From contig NZ_CP022527.1 of assembly GCF_002237445.1 (NCBI RefSeq), positions 1,550,001-1,614,000 on the forward strand: DNA of 64,000 nt, written 5' to 3'. The position numbers and the translations under genes are program-made. Below are positions 33,008-40,567 of this stretch, piece by piece. Below the pieces are notes generated by a model. It saw only the letters and a list, made by a program, of their open reading frames with translations. It was not told the DNA's origin and did no database searches. Origin of the DNA: Neisseria sp. KEM232. Lineage in GTDB: Bacteria; Pseudomonadota; Gammaproteobacteria; Burkholderiales; Neisseriaceae. Positions within the stretch are counted from its first letter, which is position 1. Every line of letters starts with the position of its first letter.

Positions 33008-34513
33008 TCAGACGGCCTGTACTTCGAAACGGATTTGGGTTTTCGCCCATTGCTCGCTTTCGTCGTTCAGGGCGCCGGCGGTGAGGGGGTTTTCGTCCAG
33101 CCATTGTTGGGCGATGCGCAGGACGATGGTGTTGTTTTCGGGGCTGCTCAGGCGGGTGTGGCGGGGCAGTTCGAAGGGGAGGCGGGCGCGGTTGAAGAGG
33201 ACGGACAGGCGCAGGGCGAAGAGGGCGTACCACATGATGTTGCCGCCTTGGATTTGGTCGGCGACTTTGCGCACGTCGCCGCGCTGGCCGAGGGCGAGGG
33301 CGGCGAGGATGTTTTGTTCTTTGCGCGAGAAGCCGGGCATGTCGGCTTGGGCGAGGATGTAGGCGGTGTGTTTGTGGTAGGCGGTGTGGGCGATGTCGGT
33401 GCCGATTTCGTGCAGTGCGGCCGCCCAGCGCAGGTATTGCCGCCAGTGTTTGAGCTCCTGCACGGAGACGTTTTGCGCGAGGCTTTCGAGCAGGTGGTCG
33501 GCGGTGCGGGCGACGCGTCCGGCCTGGCTGCGGGAGACGTGGTAGCGTTCCTGGAAGCGGACAACGGTTTGTTCGCGCATGTCTTCGTTGAGGCTGCGGC
33601 CGATGAGGTCGTAGAAAACGCCGTCGCGCAGGGCGGCGTCGGTGACGTTCATGGTTTCGACGCCGAGTTCTTCGAATACGGCAATCATCACGGCCAGGCC
33701 GCCGGCGAAGACTTCGACGCGCTCGGCTTTGAGTCCTTCGAGTCTGGCTTTTTTGACGCTGCCGGCTTCGGCGATACGCTGCGCGAGTTTTTTCATGCCG
33801 GCGTAGGTGATGGTTTCTTCGGTGTTGCCGGTTTCGGCGGCGAGAACGTCGCGGATGGATTTGGCCGAGCCGGAGGTGCCGACGGCGAAGTCCCAGCCGG
33901 TGCGCTTGTATTTTTGCGCGATGCGCTGGATTTCGGCGCGGGCGGCGGTGACGGCCGTCTGAAAGTCTTTTTCGCCGGTTTTGTTTTTGAAAAAACGCAT
34001 GGTGTAGGTAACGCAGCCCAGGGGCAGACTTTCGGCGCAGGCGGGCTGGGCTTCCGAGCCGATGACGAATTCCGTCGAGCCGCCGCCGATGTCGACGACG
34101 AGCATGCGGTCGCCGTTGGGCGGCAGGGTGTGGATGACGCCGGTGTAGATGAGGCGGGCTTCTTCGCGCCCGGCGATGACTTCGATGGGAAAGCCCAGCG
34201 CGGCTTCGGCCTGCGGGATAAAGGCGGCGATGTTTTTGGCGACGCGGAAGGTGTTGGTGGCAACGGCGCGGACTTGCTCGGGGGCGAAACCGCGCAAGCG
34301 TTCGCCGAATTTGGCGAGGCAGGCGAGGGCGCGCTGCTGCGAGGCTTCGTCGAGGTTTTTCTGTTCGTCCAAACCTGCGGCAAAGCGCACCATTTCTTTA
34401 ATGGAGTCGACGACTTGGAGCTGGCCGTTGTCGTTTTGGCAGATTTGCAGGCGGAAGCTGTTGGAACCGAGATCGACGGAAGCGAGCATTTGCGGGGCGT
34501 TGGGGCTGTTCAT
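33008..34513 (-). CDS. ppx: Exopolyphosphatase
   Basis: Ppx/GppA-family phosphatase that releases phosphate from polyphosphate chains. The 501-residue protein has the actin-like ATPase fold motifs SVDLGSNSFRLQI (residues about 12-24) and VVDIGGGSTEFVIGSE, the catalytic glutamate region AGREEARLIYTG, and a C-terminal HD-like helical domain with HEIGTDIAHTAYHKH. Length matches E. coli Ppx (513). A DUS inside the gene encodes KDFQTAV, and another supplies the stop and final Ala-Val. Ppk is not in the window. Polyphosphate is abundant in Neisseria, which makes the role plausible. Confidence 0.93.
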   Translation of the reverse strand: MNSPNAPQMLASVDLGSNSFRLQICQNDNGQLQVVDSIKEMVRFAAGLDEQKNLDEASQQRALACLAKFGERLRGFAPEQVRAVATNTFRVAKNIAAFIPQAEAALGFPIEVIAGREEARLIYTGVIHTLPPNGDRMLVVDIGGGSTEFVIGSEAQPACAESLPLGCVTYTMRFFKNKTGEKDFQTAVTAARAEIQRIAQKYKRTGWDFAVGTSGSAKSIRDVLAAETGNTEETITYAGMKKLAQRIAEAGSVKKARLEGLKAERVEVFAGGLAVMIAVFEELGVETMNVTDAALRDGVFYDLIGRSLNEDMREQTVVRFQERYHVSRSQAGRVARTADHLLESLAQNVSVQELKHWRQYLRWAAALHEIGTDIAHTAYHKHTAYILAQADMPGFSRKEQNILAALALGQRGDVRKVADQIQGGNIMWYALFALRLSVLFNRARLPFELPRHTRLSSPENNTIVLRIAQQWLDENPLTAGALNDESEQWAKTQIRFEVQAV

Positions 34514-34854
34514 GCGGGGAGGGGGCGGAAAAACGGAAAGGCGGCATTGTAGTCAGGCCGTCTGAAAACCGCAATTTCAGACGGCCTCGGGCTGTGGCGG
34601 AACAAGAAGCCGTCTGAAATTGCGGTTTTGATTTGTTTTGCGGCCGTCTGAAAAAACGGAATCGTGGTTTTTCAGACGGCCTTTCTCTTGCACAAGCGTT
34701 CAAAAGCCGTCTGCCTTCGAGTATGCAGGTGTGTTGTTTCTAAAAAACAGGCAGGCAGAAAAAAATCGCCTGCGGCGGCGGCTTTGGTTAAAATATGTCA
34801 GCTTTATTAACTGTATCAACCGTTTTGTCCGAGCAATTTTTAACAGGAGTATTT
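34514..34854. other. Divergent intergenic region, DUS-rich then AT-rich
   Basis: No gene in the 341 bases. The ppx-proximal half carries DUS pairs at 34555-34587 and 34642-34681 plus single copies. The distal half is AT-rich (GTTAAAATATGTCAGCTTTA) and probably holds the promoter of the membrane protein gene at 34855. A start-proximal AACAGGAG gives its ribosome binding site. Confidence 0.5.
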
Positions 34855-35751
34855 ATGAATCCCTACGAACCTTCTTCCCAGACGCCCGAAACGCCGTTTT
34901 CCCCGCCACCCGCCAAGCAGCCGCCGCTGCTTTTGGCCGAACCGCGCAAAGTGGCGTGGGGCGAGGGCGCTGCCTGGATCAGTCAGGCGTGGCGGATATT
35001 CAGGCTGCGCCCGTGGATGTGGCTGGGCATGATGTTTGTGATGGGACTGATCAGCATGCTGGTGCAGCTTGTTCCCTTTATCGGCGGCCTGATCGGCGCG
35101 CTGATTCCGTTTTTCTTCACCGGCGGCCTGATGCTTTCATGCGATGCGCTGGAAGAGGGCGGCGAATTGCAGTTTGATTATCTGTTTTCCGGTTTCAAAT
35201 ACAAATTCGGCGAACTGGCGGTGCTGACGCTGCTTTATATCGCCTTTATCATCGTCGGCCTGATTGTGGTCGGCATTCTGTTTGCCATATTTGTCGGCGG
35301 TTTCAACCCCGGCGAGTTTGCCGCCGCCATCAATTCCGGCTCGGGCGATGCGGGTGACGCGCTTCTGGTTATCCTGTTTATGCTGATTATTATGATGCTG
35401 TATATCCCGCTGGTGATGATGGTTTGGTTTGCGCCCGCGCTGATTGTGCTGCACGACGTGCGGCCGTTCGAGTCGATGAAAATGAGCTTCAAAGCCTGCC
35501 TGCACAATATCGGCGCGTTTATCGTCAACGCGCTGGTGTGGTCGGGTATGGCCTTGGCTGCGGCTTTGGCTGTTGTCTTGGTCGGCCTGCCCTTCGGCTT
35601 GCTTTCCAACAGCGCCGAACCGGCCTATTTCGTGGTCGGCCTGATGACGCTGCTGATGATTCCGCTGTGGCTTGTTTTTGCCTGCATGATGCAGATCGGT
35701 TACTACACCGCCTACCGCAGCATTTGGACAGACCCGCCGCTGAAACGTTAA
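34855..35751 (+). CDS. BPSS1780-type membrane protein
   Basis: A 298-residue inner-membrane protein with a Pro-rich cytoplasmic N-terminus and about six hydrophobic segments (roughly residues 57-75, 80-98, 125-160, 173-198, 225-250 and 262-285). The GEGAAWISQAWRIFRLRPWM opening followed by the first helix is typical of the BPSS1780 family in beta-proteobacteria, of unknown function. CAGGAG precedes the ATG. It is followed by an intrinsic terminator, so it is monocistronic. The family assignment comes from recalled pattern, not a search. Confidence 0.75.
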   Translation: MNPYEPSSQTPETPFSPPPAKQPPLLLAEPRKVAWGEGAAWISQAWRIFRLRPWMWLGMMFVMGLISMLVQLVPFIGGLIGALIPFFFTGGLMLSCDALEEGGELQFDYLFSGFKYKFGELAVLTLLYIAFIIVGLIVVGILFAIFVGGFNPGEFAAAINSGSGDAGDALLVILFMLIIMMLYIPLVMMVWFAPALIVLHDVRPFESMKMSFKACLHNIGAFIVNALVWSGMALAAALAVVLVGLPFGLLSNSAEPAYFVVGLMTLLMIPLWLVFACMMQIGYYTAYRSIWTDPPLKR

Positions 35752-35763
35752 ACACACCATCCG

Positions 35764-35799
35764 AACATGCCGTTCTGTTTTTCAGACGGCATGTTTTTT
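35764..35799 (+). terminator. Terminator with AT-type DUS
   Basis: AACATGCCGT (35764-35773) pairs with ACGGCATGTT (35786-35795), followed by a T-run. It embeds TTCAGACGGCAT, the reverse of the meningococcal AT-DUS, unlike the AG-DUS used elsewhere. Confidence 0.75.
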
Positions 35800-35845
35800 G
35801 CGGCGGCGGCAGGCCGTCTGAAAGCCTGTTTCAGACGGCTTGATA

Positions 35846-35911
35846 AGACAATTTGTCTAAAAATAAAATAAAAATCCGAATCAGGCTCTCCATTTTGAAA
35901 ATTTTTAGACA
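35846..35911. promoter_or_regulatory. leuC upstream dyads
   Basis: AGACAATTTGTCT (35846-35858) is an odd palindrome. Its right part starts TGTCTAAAAA (35854-35863), which has a perfect 10-bp inverted partner TTTTTAGACA at 35902-35911. Thus three AGACA/TGTCT half-sites lie 73 to 138 bases upstream of leuC in an AT-rich segment. They resemble a LysR-type or other dimer operator. The regulator is unknown. Confidence 0.45.
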
Positions 35912-35983
35912 TTTTGCTTGCGCCATGCTCTGTTCGCCGCTACCATAGCCGCCGTTTTTCCCTATGAACACAAGAAAAAAACC

Positions 35984-37399
35984 ATGAACACCCAAGCACA
36001 AACCCTTTACGACAAACTCTGGAACAGCCACGTCGTACGCGAAGAAGAAGACGGCACCGTGCTGCTCTACATCGACCGCCATCTGGTGCACGAAGTTACC
36101 AGCCCGCAAGCCTTTGAAGGCTTGAAAATGGCCGGCCGCAAGCTGTGGCGCATCGACAGCGTGGTTTCCACCGCCGACCACAACACCCCCACCGGCGATT
36201 GGGACAAAGGCATCCAAGACCCGATTTCCAAGCTGCAAGTGGACACTTTGGACAAAAACATCAAAGAATTCGGCGCGCTTGCTTATTTCCCGTTTATGGA
36301 CAAAGGCCAGGGCATCGTGCATGTAATGGGCCCCGAACAAGGCGCGACGCTGCCGGGTATGACCGTAGTATGCGGCGATTCGCACACCAGCACCCACGGC
36401 GCATTCGGCGCATTGGCGCACGGCATCGGCACTTCCGAAGTGGAACACACCATGGCCACCCAGTGCATTACTGCCAAAAAGTCCAAATCCATGCTGATTA
36501 AGGTTGAAGGCCGTCTGAAAGCCAACGTTACCGCCAAAGACATCGCCCTTTACATCATCGGCCAAATCGGCACCGCCGGCGGCACGGGTTACGCCATCGA
36601 GTTTGGCGGCGAAGCCATCCGCAGCCTGTCGATGGAAGGCCGCATGACCCTGTGCAATATGGCCATCGAAGCGGGCGCGCGCTCGGGCATGGTGGCAGTC
36701 GACCAAACCACCATCGACTATGTACACGGCAAACCTTTTGCGCCCAAAGGCGAAGCGTGGGACAAAGCAGTCGAATACTGGCGCACGCTGGTATCCGACG
36801 AGGGCGCGGTGTTCGACAAAACCTACACCTTCCGCGCCGAAGACATCGAGCCGCAGGTAACTTGGGGCACTTCGCCCGAAATGGTGCTCGACATCAGCGG
36901 CAAAGTGCCCAACCCCGCCGACGAAGCCGACCCCGTCAAACGCAGCGGCATGGAGCGCGCGCTCGAATACATGGGCTTGGAAGCGGGCACGCCGCTGGCC
37001 GAAATCCCTGTGGACATCGTGTTCATCGGTTCGTGCACCAACAGCCGCATCGAAGACTTGCGCGAAGCCGCCGCCGTGGCCAAAGGCCGCAAAAAAGCGG
37101 ATAACGTCTCGCGCGTGCTGATTGTCCCCGGCTCGGGCTTGGTCAAACGCCAGGCCGAAGCCGAAGGCTTGGACAAAATCTTTACCGATGCCGGTTTTGA
37201 ATGGCGCGAACCCGGCTGCTCGATGTGCTTGGCGATGAACGCCGACCGCCTTACCCCCGGACAGCGCTGCGCGTCCACCTCCAACCGCAACTTCGAAGGC
37301 CGCCAAGGCAACGGCGGGCGCACCCATCTCGTCAGCCCTGCAATGGCGGCGGCGGCAGCGGTGAGCGGACATTTTGTCGATGTGCGGCAGATGGGCTAA
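35984..37399 (+). CDS. leuC: 3-isopropylmalate dehydratase large subunit
   Basis: Large subunit of the LeuCD isomerase that converts 2-isopropylmalate to 3-isopropylmalate in leucine synthesis, carrying a [4Fe-4S] cluster. The 471-residue product has the aconitase-family motifs TVVCGDSHTSTHGAFGALAH, the first cluster cysteine in FIGSCTNSRIEDLR and the C-x-x-C pair in PGCSMCLAMN. The ATG at 35984 follows an A-rich stretch; the frame is open upstream into the promoter region. It is separated from leuD by 1.2 kb carrying repeats and two unrelated small genes. Confidence 0.97.
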   Translation: MNTQAQTLYDKLWNSHVVREEEDGTVLLYIDRHLVHEVTSPQAFEGLKMAGRKLWRIDSVVSTADHNTPTGDWDKGIQDPISKLQVDTLDKNIKEFGALAYFPFMDKGQGIVHVMGPEQGATLPGMTVVCGDSHTSTHGAFGALAHGIGTSEVEHTMATQCITAKKSKSMLIKVEGRLKANVTAKDIALYIIGQIGTAGGTGYAIEFGGEAIRSLSMEGRMTLCNMAIEAGARSGMVAVDQTTIDYVHGKPFAPKGEAWDKAVEYWRTLVSDEGAVFDKTYTFRAEDIEPQVTWGTSPEMVLDISGKVPNPADEADPVKRSGMERALEYMGLEAGTPLAEIPVDIVFIGSCTNSRIEDLREAAAVAKGRKKADNVSRVLIVPGSGLVKRQAEAEGLDKIFTDAGFEWREPGCSMCLAMNADRLTPGQRCASTSNRNFEGRQGNGGRTHLVSPAMAAAAAVSGHFVDVRQMG

Positions 37400-37401
37400 A
37401 C

Positions 37402-37475
37402 CTTCCCCACGCCGCAAGCGCACCTCCCTAACCCTCCCCCGCAAGCGGGAGAAGGGACAAGGTTTCAGACGGCCT
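37402..37475. repeat. GC-rich intergenic repeat, copy 1
   Basis: CTTCCCCACGCCGCAAGCGC..TAACCCTCCCCCGCAAGCGG..GGTTTCAGACGGCC. A second copy at 37702-37772 has the same order of blocks. The inner CCCTCCCCCGCRAGCGGGAG is a hairpin. Related copies occur inside the RbbA-type gene at 60222 and 60343. Confidence 0.7.
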
Positions 37476-37477
37476 TA

Positions 37478-37489
37478 AGGCAGCCTGAA
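37478..37489 (+). repeat. Kingella-type DUS (AGGCAGCCTGAA)
   Basis: An exact match to the AG-kingDUS dialect. Near matches are AGGCAGCCTAAA at 37620-37631 and AGGCGGCCTGAA at 37775-37786. Confidence 0.7.
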
Positions 37490-37536
37490 AAAGCAACAGG
37501 CCGTCTGAAAACCCTTGCCGGCCTTTGATTTGCGTC

Positions 37537-37556
37537 ATTCCCGCGCAGGCGGGAAT
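37537..37556. repeat. dRS3 repeat
   Basis: ATTCCCGCGCAGGCGGGAAT is a perfect 20-bp dRS3 (ATTCCC-N8-GGGAAT), the unit that in pathogenic Neisseria serves as a phage integration target and flanks other repeats. Confidence 0.85.
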
Positions 37557-37701
37557 CCGGTTTCGGTTGCGCCGCCGTGCTTTTCCGCAAGGCTATCCAC
37601 TGCTTTCAGACGGCCTCTAAGGCAGCCTAAAAGCGGCAAACATAGTGCCAAACGGGGAAACGGGCAGTTCGCAAAAACCGCTTGCCTGCCGCGCAACCGT
37701 T

Positions 37702-37772
37702 TCCCACGCCGAAAGCGCCCTTTCCTAACCCTCCCCTGCGAGCGGGAGAGGGAACAAGGTTTCAGACGGCCT
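37702..37772. repeat. GC-rich intergenic repeat, copy 2
   Basis: CCCACGCCGAAAGCGCCCTT..TAACCCTCCCCTGCGAGCGG..GGTTTCAGACGGCCT, a direct repeat of 37402-37475 about 300 bases away. With the dRS3 and mixed DUS it fills the 441-base gene-free stretch 37400-37840. Confidence 0.7.
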
Positions 37773-37840
37773 CAAGGCGGCCTGAAAACCCCAAAAACCG
37801 GGTTAGCAAACCGTTAATCAAATTTAAGAAAGGAAAAAAT

Positions 37841-38206
37841 ATGTCCGGCAACCCCGTTGGCTGGTTCGGCATCCACGCGCAGGATATGGCGTGGGCGAAA
37901 GCGTTTTACGAAGGCGTGTTCGGCTTGCCTTTGCAGGAAATCGCCGGAGGCCGTTTCTACCTCTTTGGCGCAGACTGGCAGCGTTACGGCGTCAGCGGCA
38001 TGATCTGGCAGGATGCAGGCGCCAATCCCGCCGCATACGGCGGCTGCACGCTGTTTTTCAGCTGCGAAGACTGCGAAGCGGCGGCGCAAACCGCCCTCGC
38101 GCACGGCGGCAAACTGCCGCAGGAAAAATTCCCCATCGCCAACGGTTTCGCCGCCTTTGTGGCAGACAGCGAAGGCAACCGCATCGGCCTGCATTCGCAG
38201 AAATAA
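37841..38206 (+). CDS. VOC-family (glyoxalase/bleomycin-resistance fold) protein
   Basis: A 121-residue single VOC domain. The N-terminus GNPVGWFGIHAQDMAWAKAF gives the first beta strand and metal-ligand His (GIH), then the FYEGVFGLPLQE helix-strand and FYLFG. The second half contains the pattern ALAHGGKLPQEKFPIANGFA and ends with the strand FVADSEGNRIGLHS. This is a typical 'extradiol/VOC, unknown substrate' protein. AAGAAAGGAAAAA is upstream. It lies between leuC and leuD in a segment with foreign-type DUS. Confidence 0.85.
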   Translation: MSGNPVGWFGIHAQDMAWAKAFYEGVFGLPLQEIAGGRFYLFGADWQRYGVSGMIWQDAGANPAAYGGCTLFFSCEDCEAAAQTALAHGGKLPQEKFPIANGFAAFVADSEGNRIGLHSQK

Positions 38207-38331
38207 GCGCCGTGTAAACGCCGCCCGCCGTCCCGCCCCGCGGTTTGCGCCGGCCGCGTTTGCCGATATAATCGGCGGCACATGGTTTCGGCCGTGTGTC
38301 TGTTTGACCAACCCCATATAAGGAAAGCAAT

Positions 38332-38553
38332 ATGAAAAAAGTATTCGCACTGGCACTCGTATCCTTCGGCTTGGCCGCCTGCTCCAGCACCTGGCACGGC
38401 ATGAAGAAAGACACCAGCAACAACGTTGAAAAAACCGAAAACGGCCTGGAAAGAGGCTGGGACAAAACCAAAGAAGCCGTCCGCAAAGGCGGCAACGCCG
38501 TCGGCCGCGGCATGAGCCACGTCGGCGAGAAAATCGAAAACGCCACCGAATAA
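38332..38553 (+). CDS. Small lipoprotein (entericidin-like size)
   Basis: A 73-residue lipoprotein: MKKVFALALVSFGLAACSST has a lipobox LAAC with Cys at residue 17. The mature part is short, lysine- and glycine-rich and amphipathic (KTENGLERGWDKTKEAVRKG), resembling small entericidin/Lpp-type outer-membrane lipoproteins or hydrophilic stress lipoproteins. Function is unknown. AGGAAAG precedes the ATG. It is followed by a stem built from two Kingella-type DUS copies, unlike all other terminators in the window. Confidence 0.8.
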   Translation: MKKVFALALVSFGLAACSSTWHGMKKDTSNNVEKTENGLERGWDKTKEAVRKGGNAVGRGMSHVGEKIENATE

Positions 38554-38565
38554 ACGGCGTACCCG

Positions 38566-38592
38566 GGCAGCCTGAAACGCTTTCAGGCTGCC
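38566..38592. terminator. Hairpin of Kingella/Simonsiella-type DUS
   Basis: GGCAGCCTGAAA (38566-38577) and TTTCAGGCTGCC (38581-38592) form a 12-bp perfect stem with a 3-base loop. The right arm contains an exact reversed AG-kingDUS (38582-38593) and overlaps an exact AG-simDUS AGGCTGCCTGAA (38585-38596). Confidence 0.75.
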
Positions 38593-38629
38593 TGAAAACC
38601 AAAAAAACCGAACAGACCGCAGGAACACC

Positions 38630-39271
38630 ATGAAATCGTTTACCACCCTCACCGCACTCGTCGCCCCGCTCGACCGCGCCAACGTCGACACCGACGCCAT
38701 CATCCCCAAACAATTCCTCAAATCCATCAAACGCAGCGGCTTCGGTCCCAATGCCTTTGACGAATGGCGTTATCTCGATCACGGCGAGCCGGGCATGGAC
38801 AACAGCAAACGCCCGCTCAACCCCGATTTTTCGCTCAACCAACCACGCTACCAAGGCGCGCAGGTTTTGCTCACGCGCAAAAACTTCGGCTGCGGCTCTT
38901 CGCGCGAACACGCCCCTTGGGCGCTAGACGACTACGGTTTCCGCGCCGTTATCGCTCCCAGCTTTGCCGACATTTTCTTCAACAACTGCTACAAAAACGG
39001 CCTGCTGCCCATCGTGTTGAGTGAAGAAAGCGTCGAACAATTATTTCGCGAAACCGAAGCCAACGAAGGCTACCGCCTCGACATCGACTTGGAAAAACAA
39101 ACTGTTACCACCCCGTCGGGCGAATCTTTCCCTTTCGACATCACCGAACACCGCAAACACTGCCTGCTCAACGGCCTCGACGAAATCGGCCTCACGCTGC
39201 AACACGCCGACGAAATCAAACATTTTGAAGCGAAGCGCCGCCAAAGCCAGCCCTGGCTGTTTAACGGCTGA
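38630..39271 (+). CDS. leuD: 3-isopropylmalate dehydratase small subunit
   Basis: Small subunit of LeuCD, 213 residues, as expected. The N-terminus has PLDRANVDTDAIIPKQFLKS, and the substrate-binding loop GCGSSREHAPWALDDYG is intact. Further conserved segments are FADIFFNNCYKNGLLPI and the C-terminal RRQSQPWLF. It pairs with leuC to form the active isomerase. Starting 1.2 kb after leuC, it probably has its own promoter or is transcribed with the small lipoprotein. It is followed by a DUS hairpin. Confidence 0.97.
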   Translation: MKSFTTLTALVAPLDRANVDTDAIIPKQFLKSIKRSGFGPNAFDEWRYLDHGEPGMDNSKRPLNPDFSLNQPRYQGAQVLLTRKNFGCGSSREHAPWALDDYGFRAVIAPSFADIFFNNCYKNGLLPIVLSEESVEQLFRETEANEGYRLDIDLEKQTVTTPSGESFPFDITEHRKHCLLNGLDEIGLTLQHADEIKHFEAKRRQSQPWLFNG

Positions 39272-39278
39272 ACACGCA

Positions 39279-39312
39279 AAAGGCCGTCTGAAACCCGCCT
39301 CAGACGGCCTTT
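39279..39312 (+). terminator. DUS hairpin after leuD
   Basis: AAAGGCCGTCTG..CAGACGGCCTTT inverted repeat just beyond the leuD stop. Probable terminator. Confidence 0.6.
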
Positions 39313-39527
39313 GCCTGCCTGAGGCCGTCTGAAAAACCATCCCGACCTTCCCGCCCCCACCATGTGCCAACACCACGAAACCCTCGTCAGACAATCCCGC
39401 CACCGCTAAGAGCGGCTGCTGTTTGCCATCGCCGCCATCCGCCAAAACCGCCACGGCGATTTGTTTTGGGCGAAAAAAAACCGAAACCGTAACCAAACAG
39501 GCCGTCTGAAACCCACCGGCACAACAC

Positions 39528-39974
39528 ATGATTACCGACACCATCGCCAACGCCGCCCGTTACGCCGCGCTGCATCCCGATTTTCCCGACGCCGTCCGCC
39601 TGCTGCAAAACACGGATTTCGCCGCGCTGCCCGACGGGCAACACGACACCGGCAATCCCAACATCCGCCTGTTTATCGGCAGCGAACCCATGCGCACGCG
39701 CGAAGCGGCCCAACCCGAAGCGCACCTGCGCCACATTGACATCCAAGTGCCGCTCAGCGGCACGGAAACCTACGGCTGGGCGGACAGAGGCCGTCTGAAA
39801 AACGGCACAGGCTACGACGAAGCGCGCGACATCGAATTTTTCGACTGCCCCTGCGAAACCTGGCTCGACATCCGTGTTGGCGAGTTCGCCCTGTTTTTCC
39901 CCGCCGACGGCCATGCGCCGCTGGTCGGCAGCGAAGCCGCCATCCGCAAAGCCGTGTTCAAAATCCGACTGTAA
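39528..39974 (+). CDS. YhcH/YjgK/YiaL family protein
   Basis: A 148-residue cupin-like protein of the YhcH/EbgC family, known from sugar metabolism operons (YhcH in sialic acid catabolism, EbgC as beta-galactosidase subunit). The central HLRHIDIQVPLSGTETYGWA, with its His residues, and FALFFPADGHAPLVG followed by KAVFKI at the C-terminus are the family core. No sialic acid or sugar genes are nearby. A DUS inside encodes RGRLKNG and another precedes the start. It lies between leuD and leuB, where it has no evident link with leucine synthesis. Confidence 0.88.
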   Translation: MITDTIANAARYAALHPDFPDAVRLLQNTDFAALPDGQHDTGNPNIRLFIGSEPMRTREAAQPEAHLRHIDIQVPLSGTETYGWADRGRLKNGTGYDEARDIEFFDCPCETWLDIRVGEFALFFPADGHAPLVGSEAAIRKAVFKIRL

Positions 39975-40045
39975 GTTTAAATGTCCCGACAAACATGCCC
40001 GACTCACACTAAATATATAAACATTTAATTTAAAATGAGAAACTT

Positions 40046-40516
40046 ATGATTATCGGCGTGATTGATTGCCTGTCTACGGAAGCCACATATAGAAATCCCC
40101 AACCTGATATTGACCAATACAAACAAGTTTGTCAGATTGTGGATGCTTTTCAAAATGACTGCCTCCAGCCTGATGTCTTACATGTTGTCCCGCCTTCGAT
40201 GGCTAATTTTTACGGAGGCACGAAAGTAAGCTTCACTTTGGATTACAAACACAGCTACTATCCATGGATTAACACCAATATCATTGAAGCATTAGAAGAT
40301 TTAATGAATCTTTTACCTTTTCACAAAGCCGTACTCTATGCTGAAAATGCCAGTTGCGTTATAGAATGGCATCTGGTTGACGATATGAAAGAAAACCTAT
40401 CAAACACCATCAGTGAGTCTTCCAAATATGCACATATCTGCAGAGTAGCGCATGGCAGGATTGATGAGTTACCCCCTTGCCGCCCTACCGATAAAGACAA
40501 ATTATTTATTGCTTGA
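40046..40516 (+). CDS. Low-GC orphan hypothetical protein
   Basis: A 156-residue protein with no recognised domain, no signal peptide and mixed charge. Its DNA (about 39970-40560) is much more AT-rich than its neighbours, by eye near 40% GC, and codon use differs, with many A/T-ending codons. No DUS occurs in or next to the gene. This points to recent transfer. The size and soluble, Cys-containing, acidic-mixed composition would fit an orphan immunity protein or a small accessory protein, but that is only a guess. It sits between the YhcH gene and leuB and starts shortly after an AT-rich segment (AATATATAAACATTTAATTT). Confidence 0.6.
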   Translation: MIIGVIDCLSTEATYRNPQPDIDQYKQVCQIVDAFQNDCLQPDVLHVVPPSMANFYGGTKVSFTLDYKHSYYPWINTNIIEALEDLMNLLPFHKAVLYAENASCVIEWHLVDDMKENLSNTISESSKYAHICRVAHGRIDELPPCRPTDKDKLFIA

Positions 40517-40567
40517 AATGCTTCAAAGCCAATCTGCATCAATATTTACCCACCTAGGAAACCCCTT

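Noticed and set aside
32150..34552. Very long plus-strand ORF (about 800 codons) opposite ppx and the hypothetical gene
   Set aside because: It lies antisense to a clear ppx gene. Its composition (Gly/Ala/Phe/Val/Asp repeats) is the usual shadow of GC-rich coding DNA.
35831..37444. Minus-strand ORF of 537 codons opposite leuC
   Set aside because: leuC on the plus strand has all family motifs. The antisense frame has none.
39362..39500. Possible broken small gene between leuD and the YhcH-family gene
   Set aside because: A short ATG frame meets TAA after 15 codons, and the same frame then stays open (LLFAIAAIRQNRHGDLFWAKK). It could be a decayed gene, but nothing supports a family and the stretch ends in a DUS.
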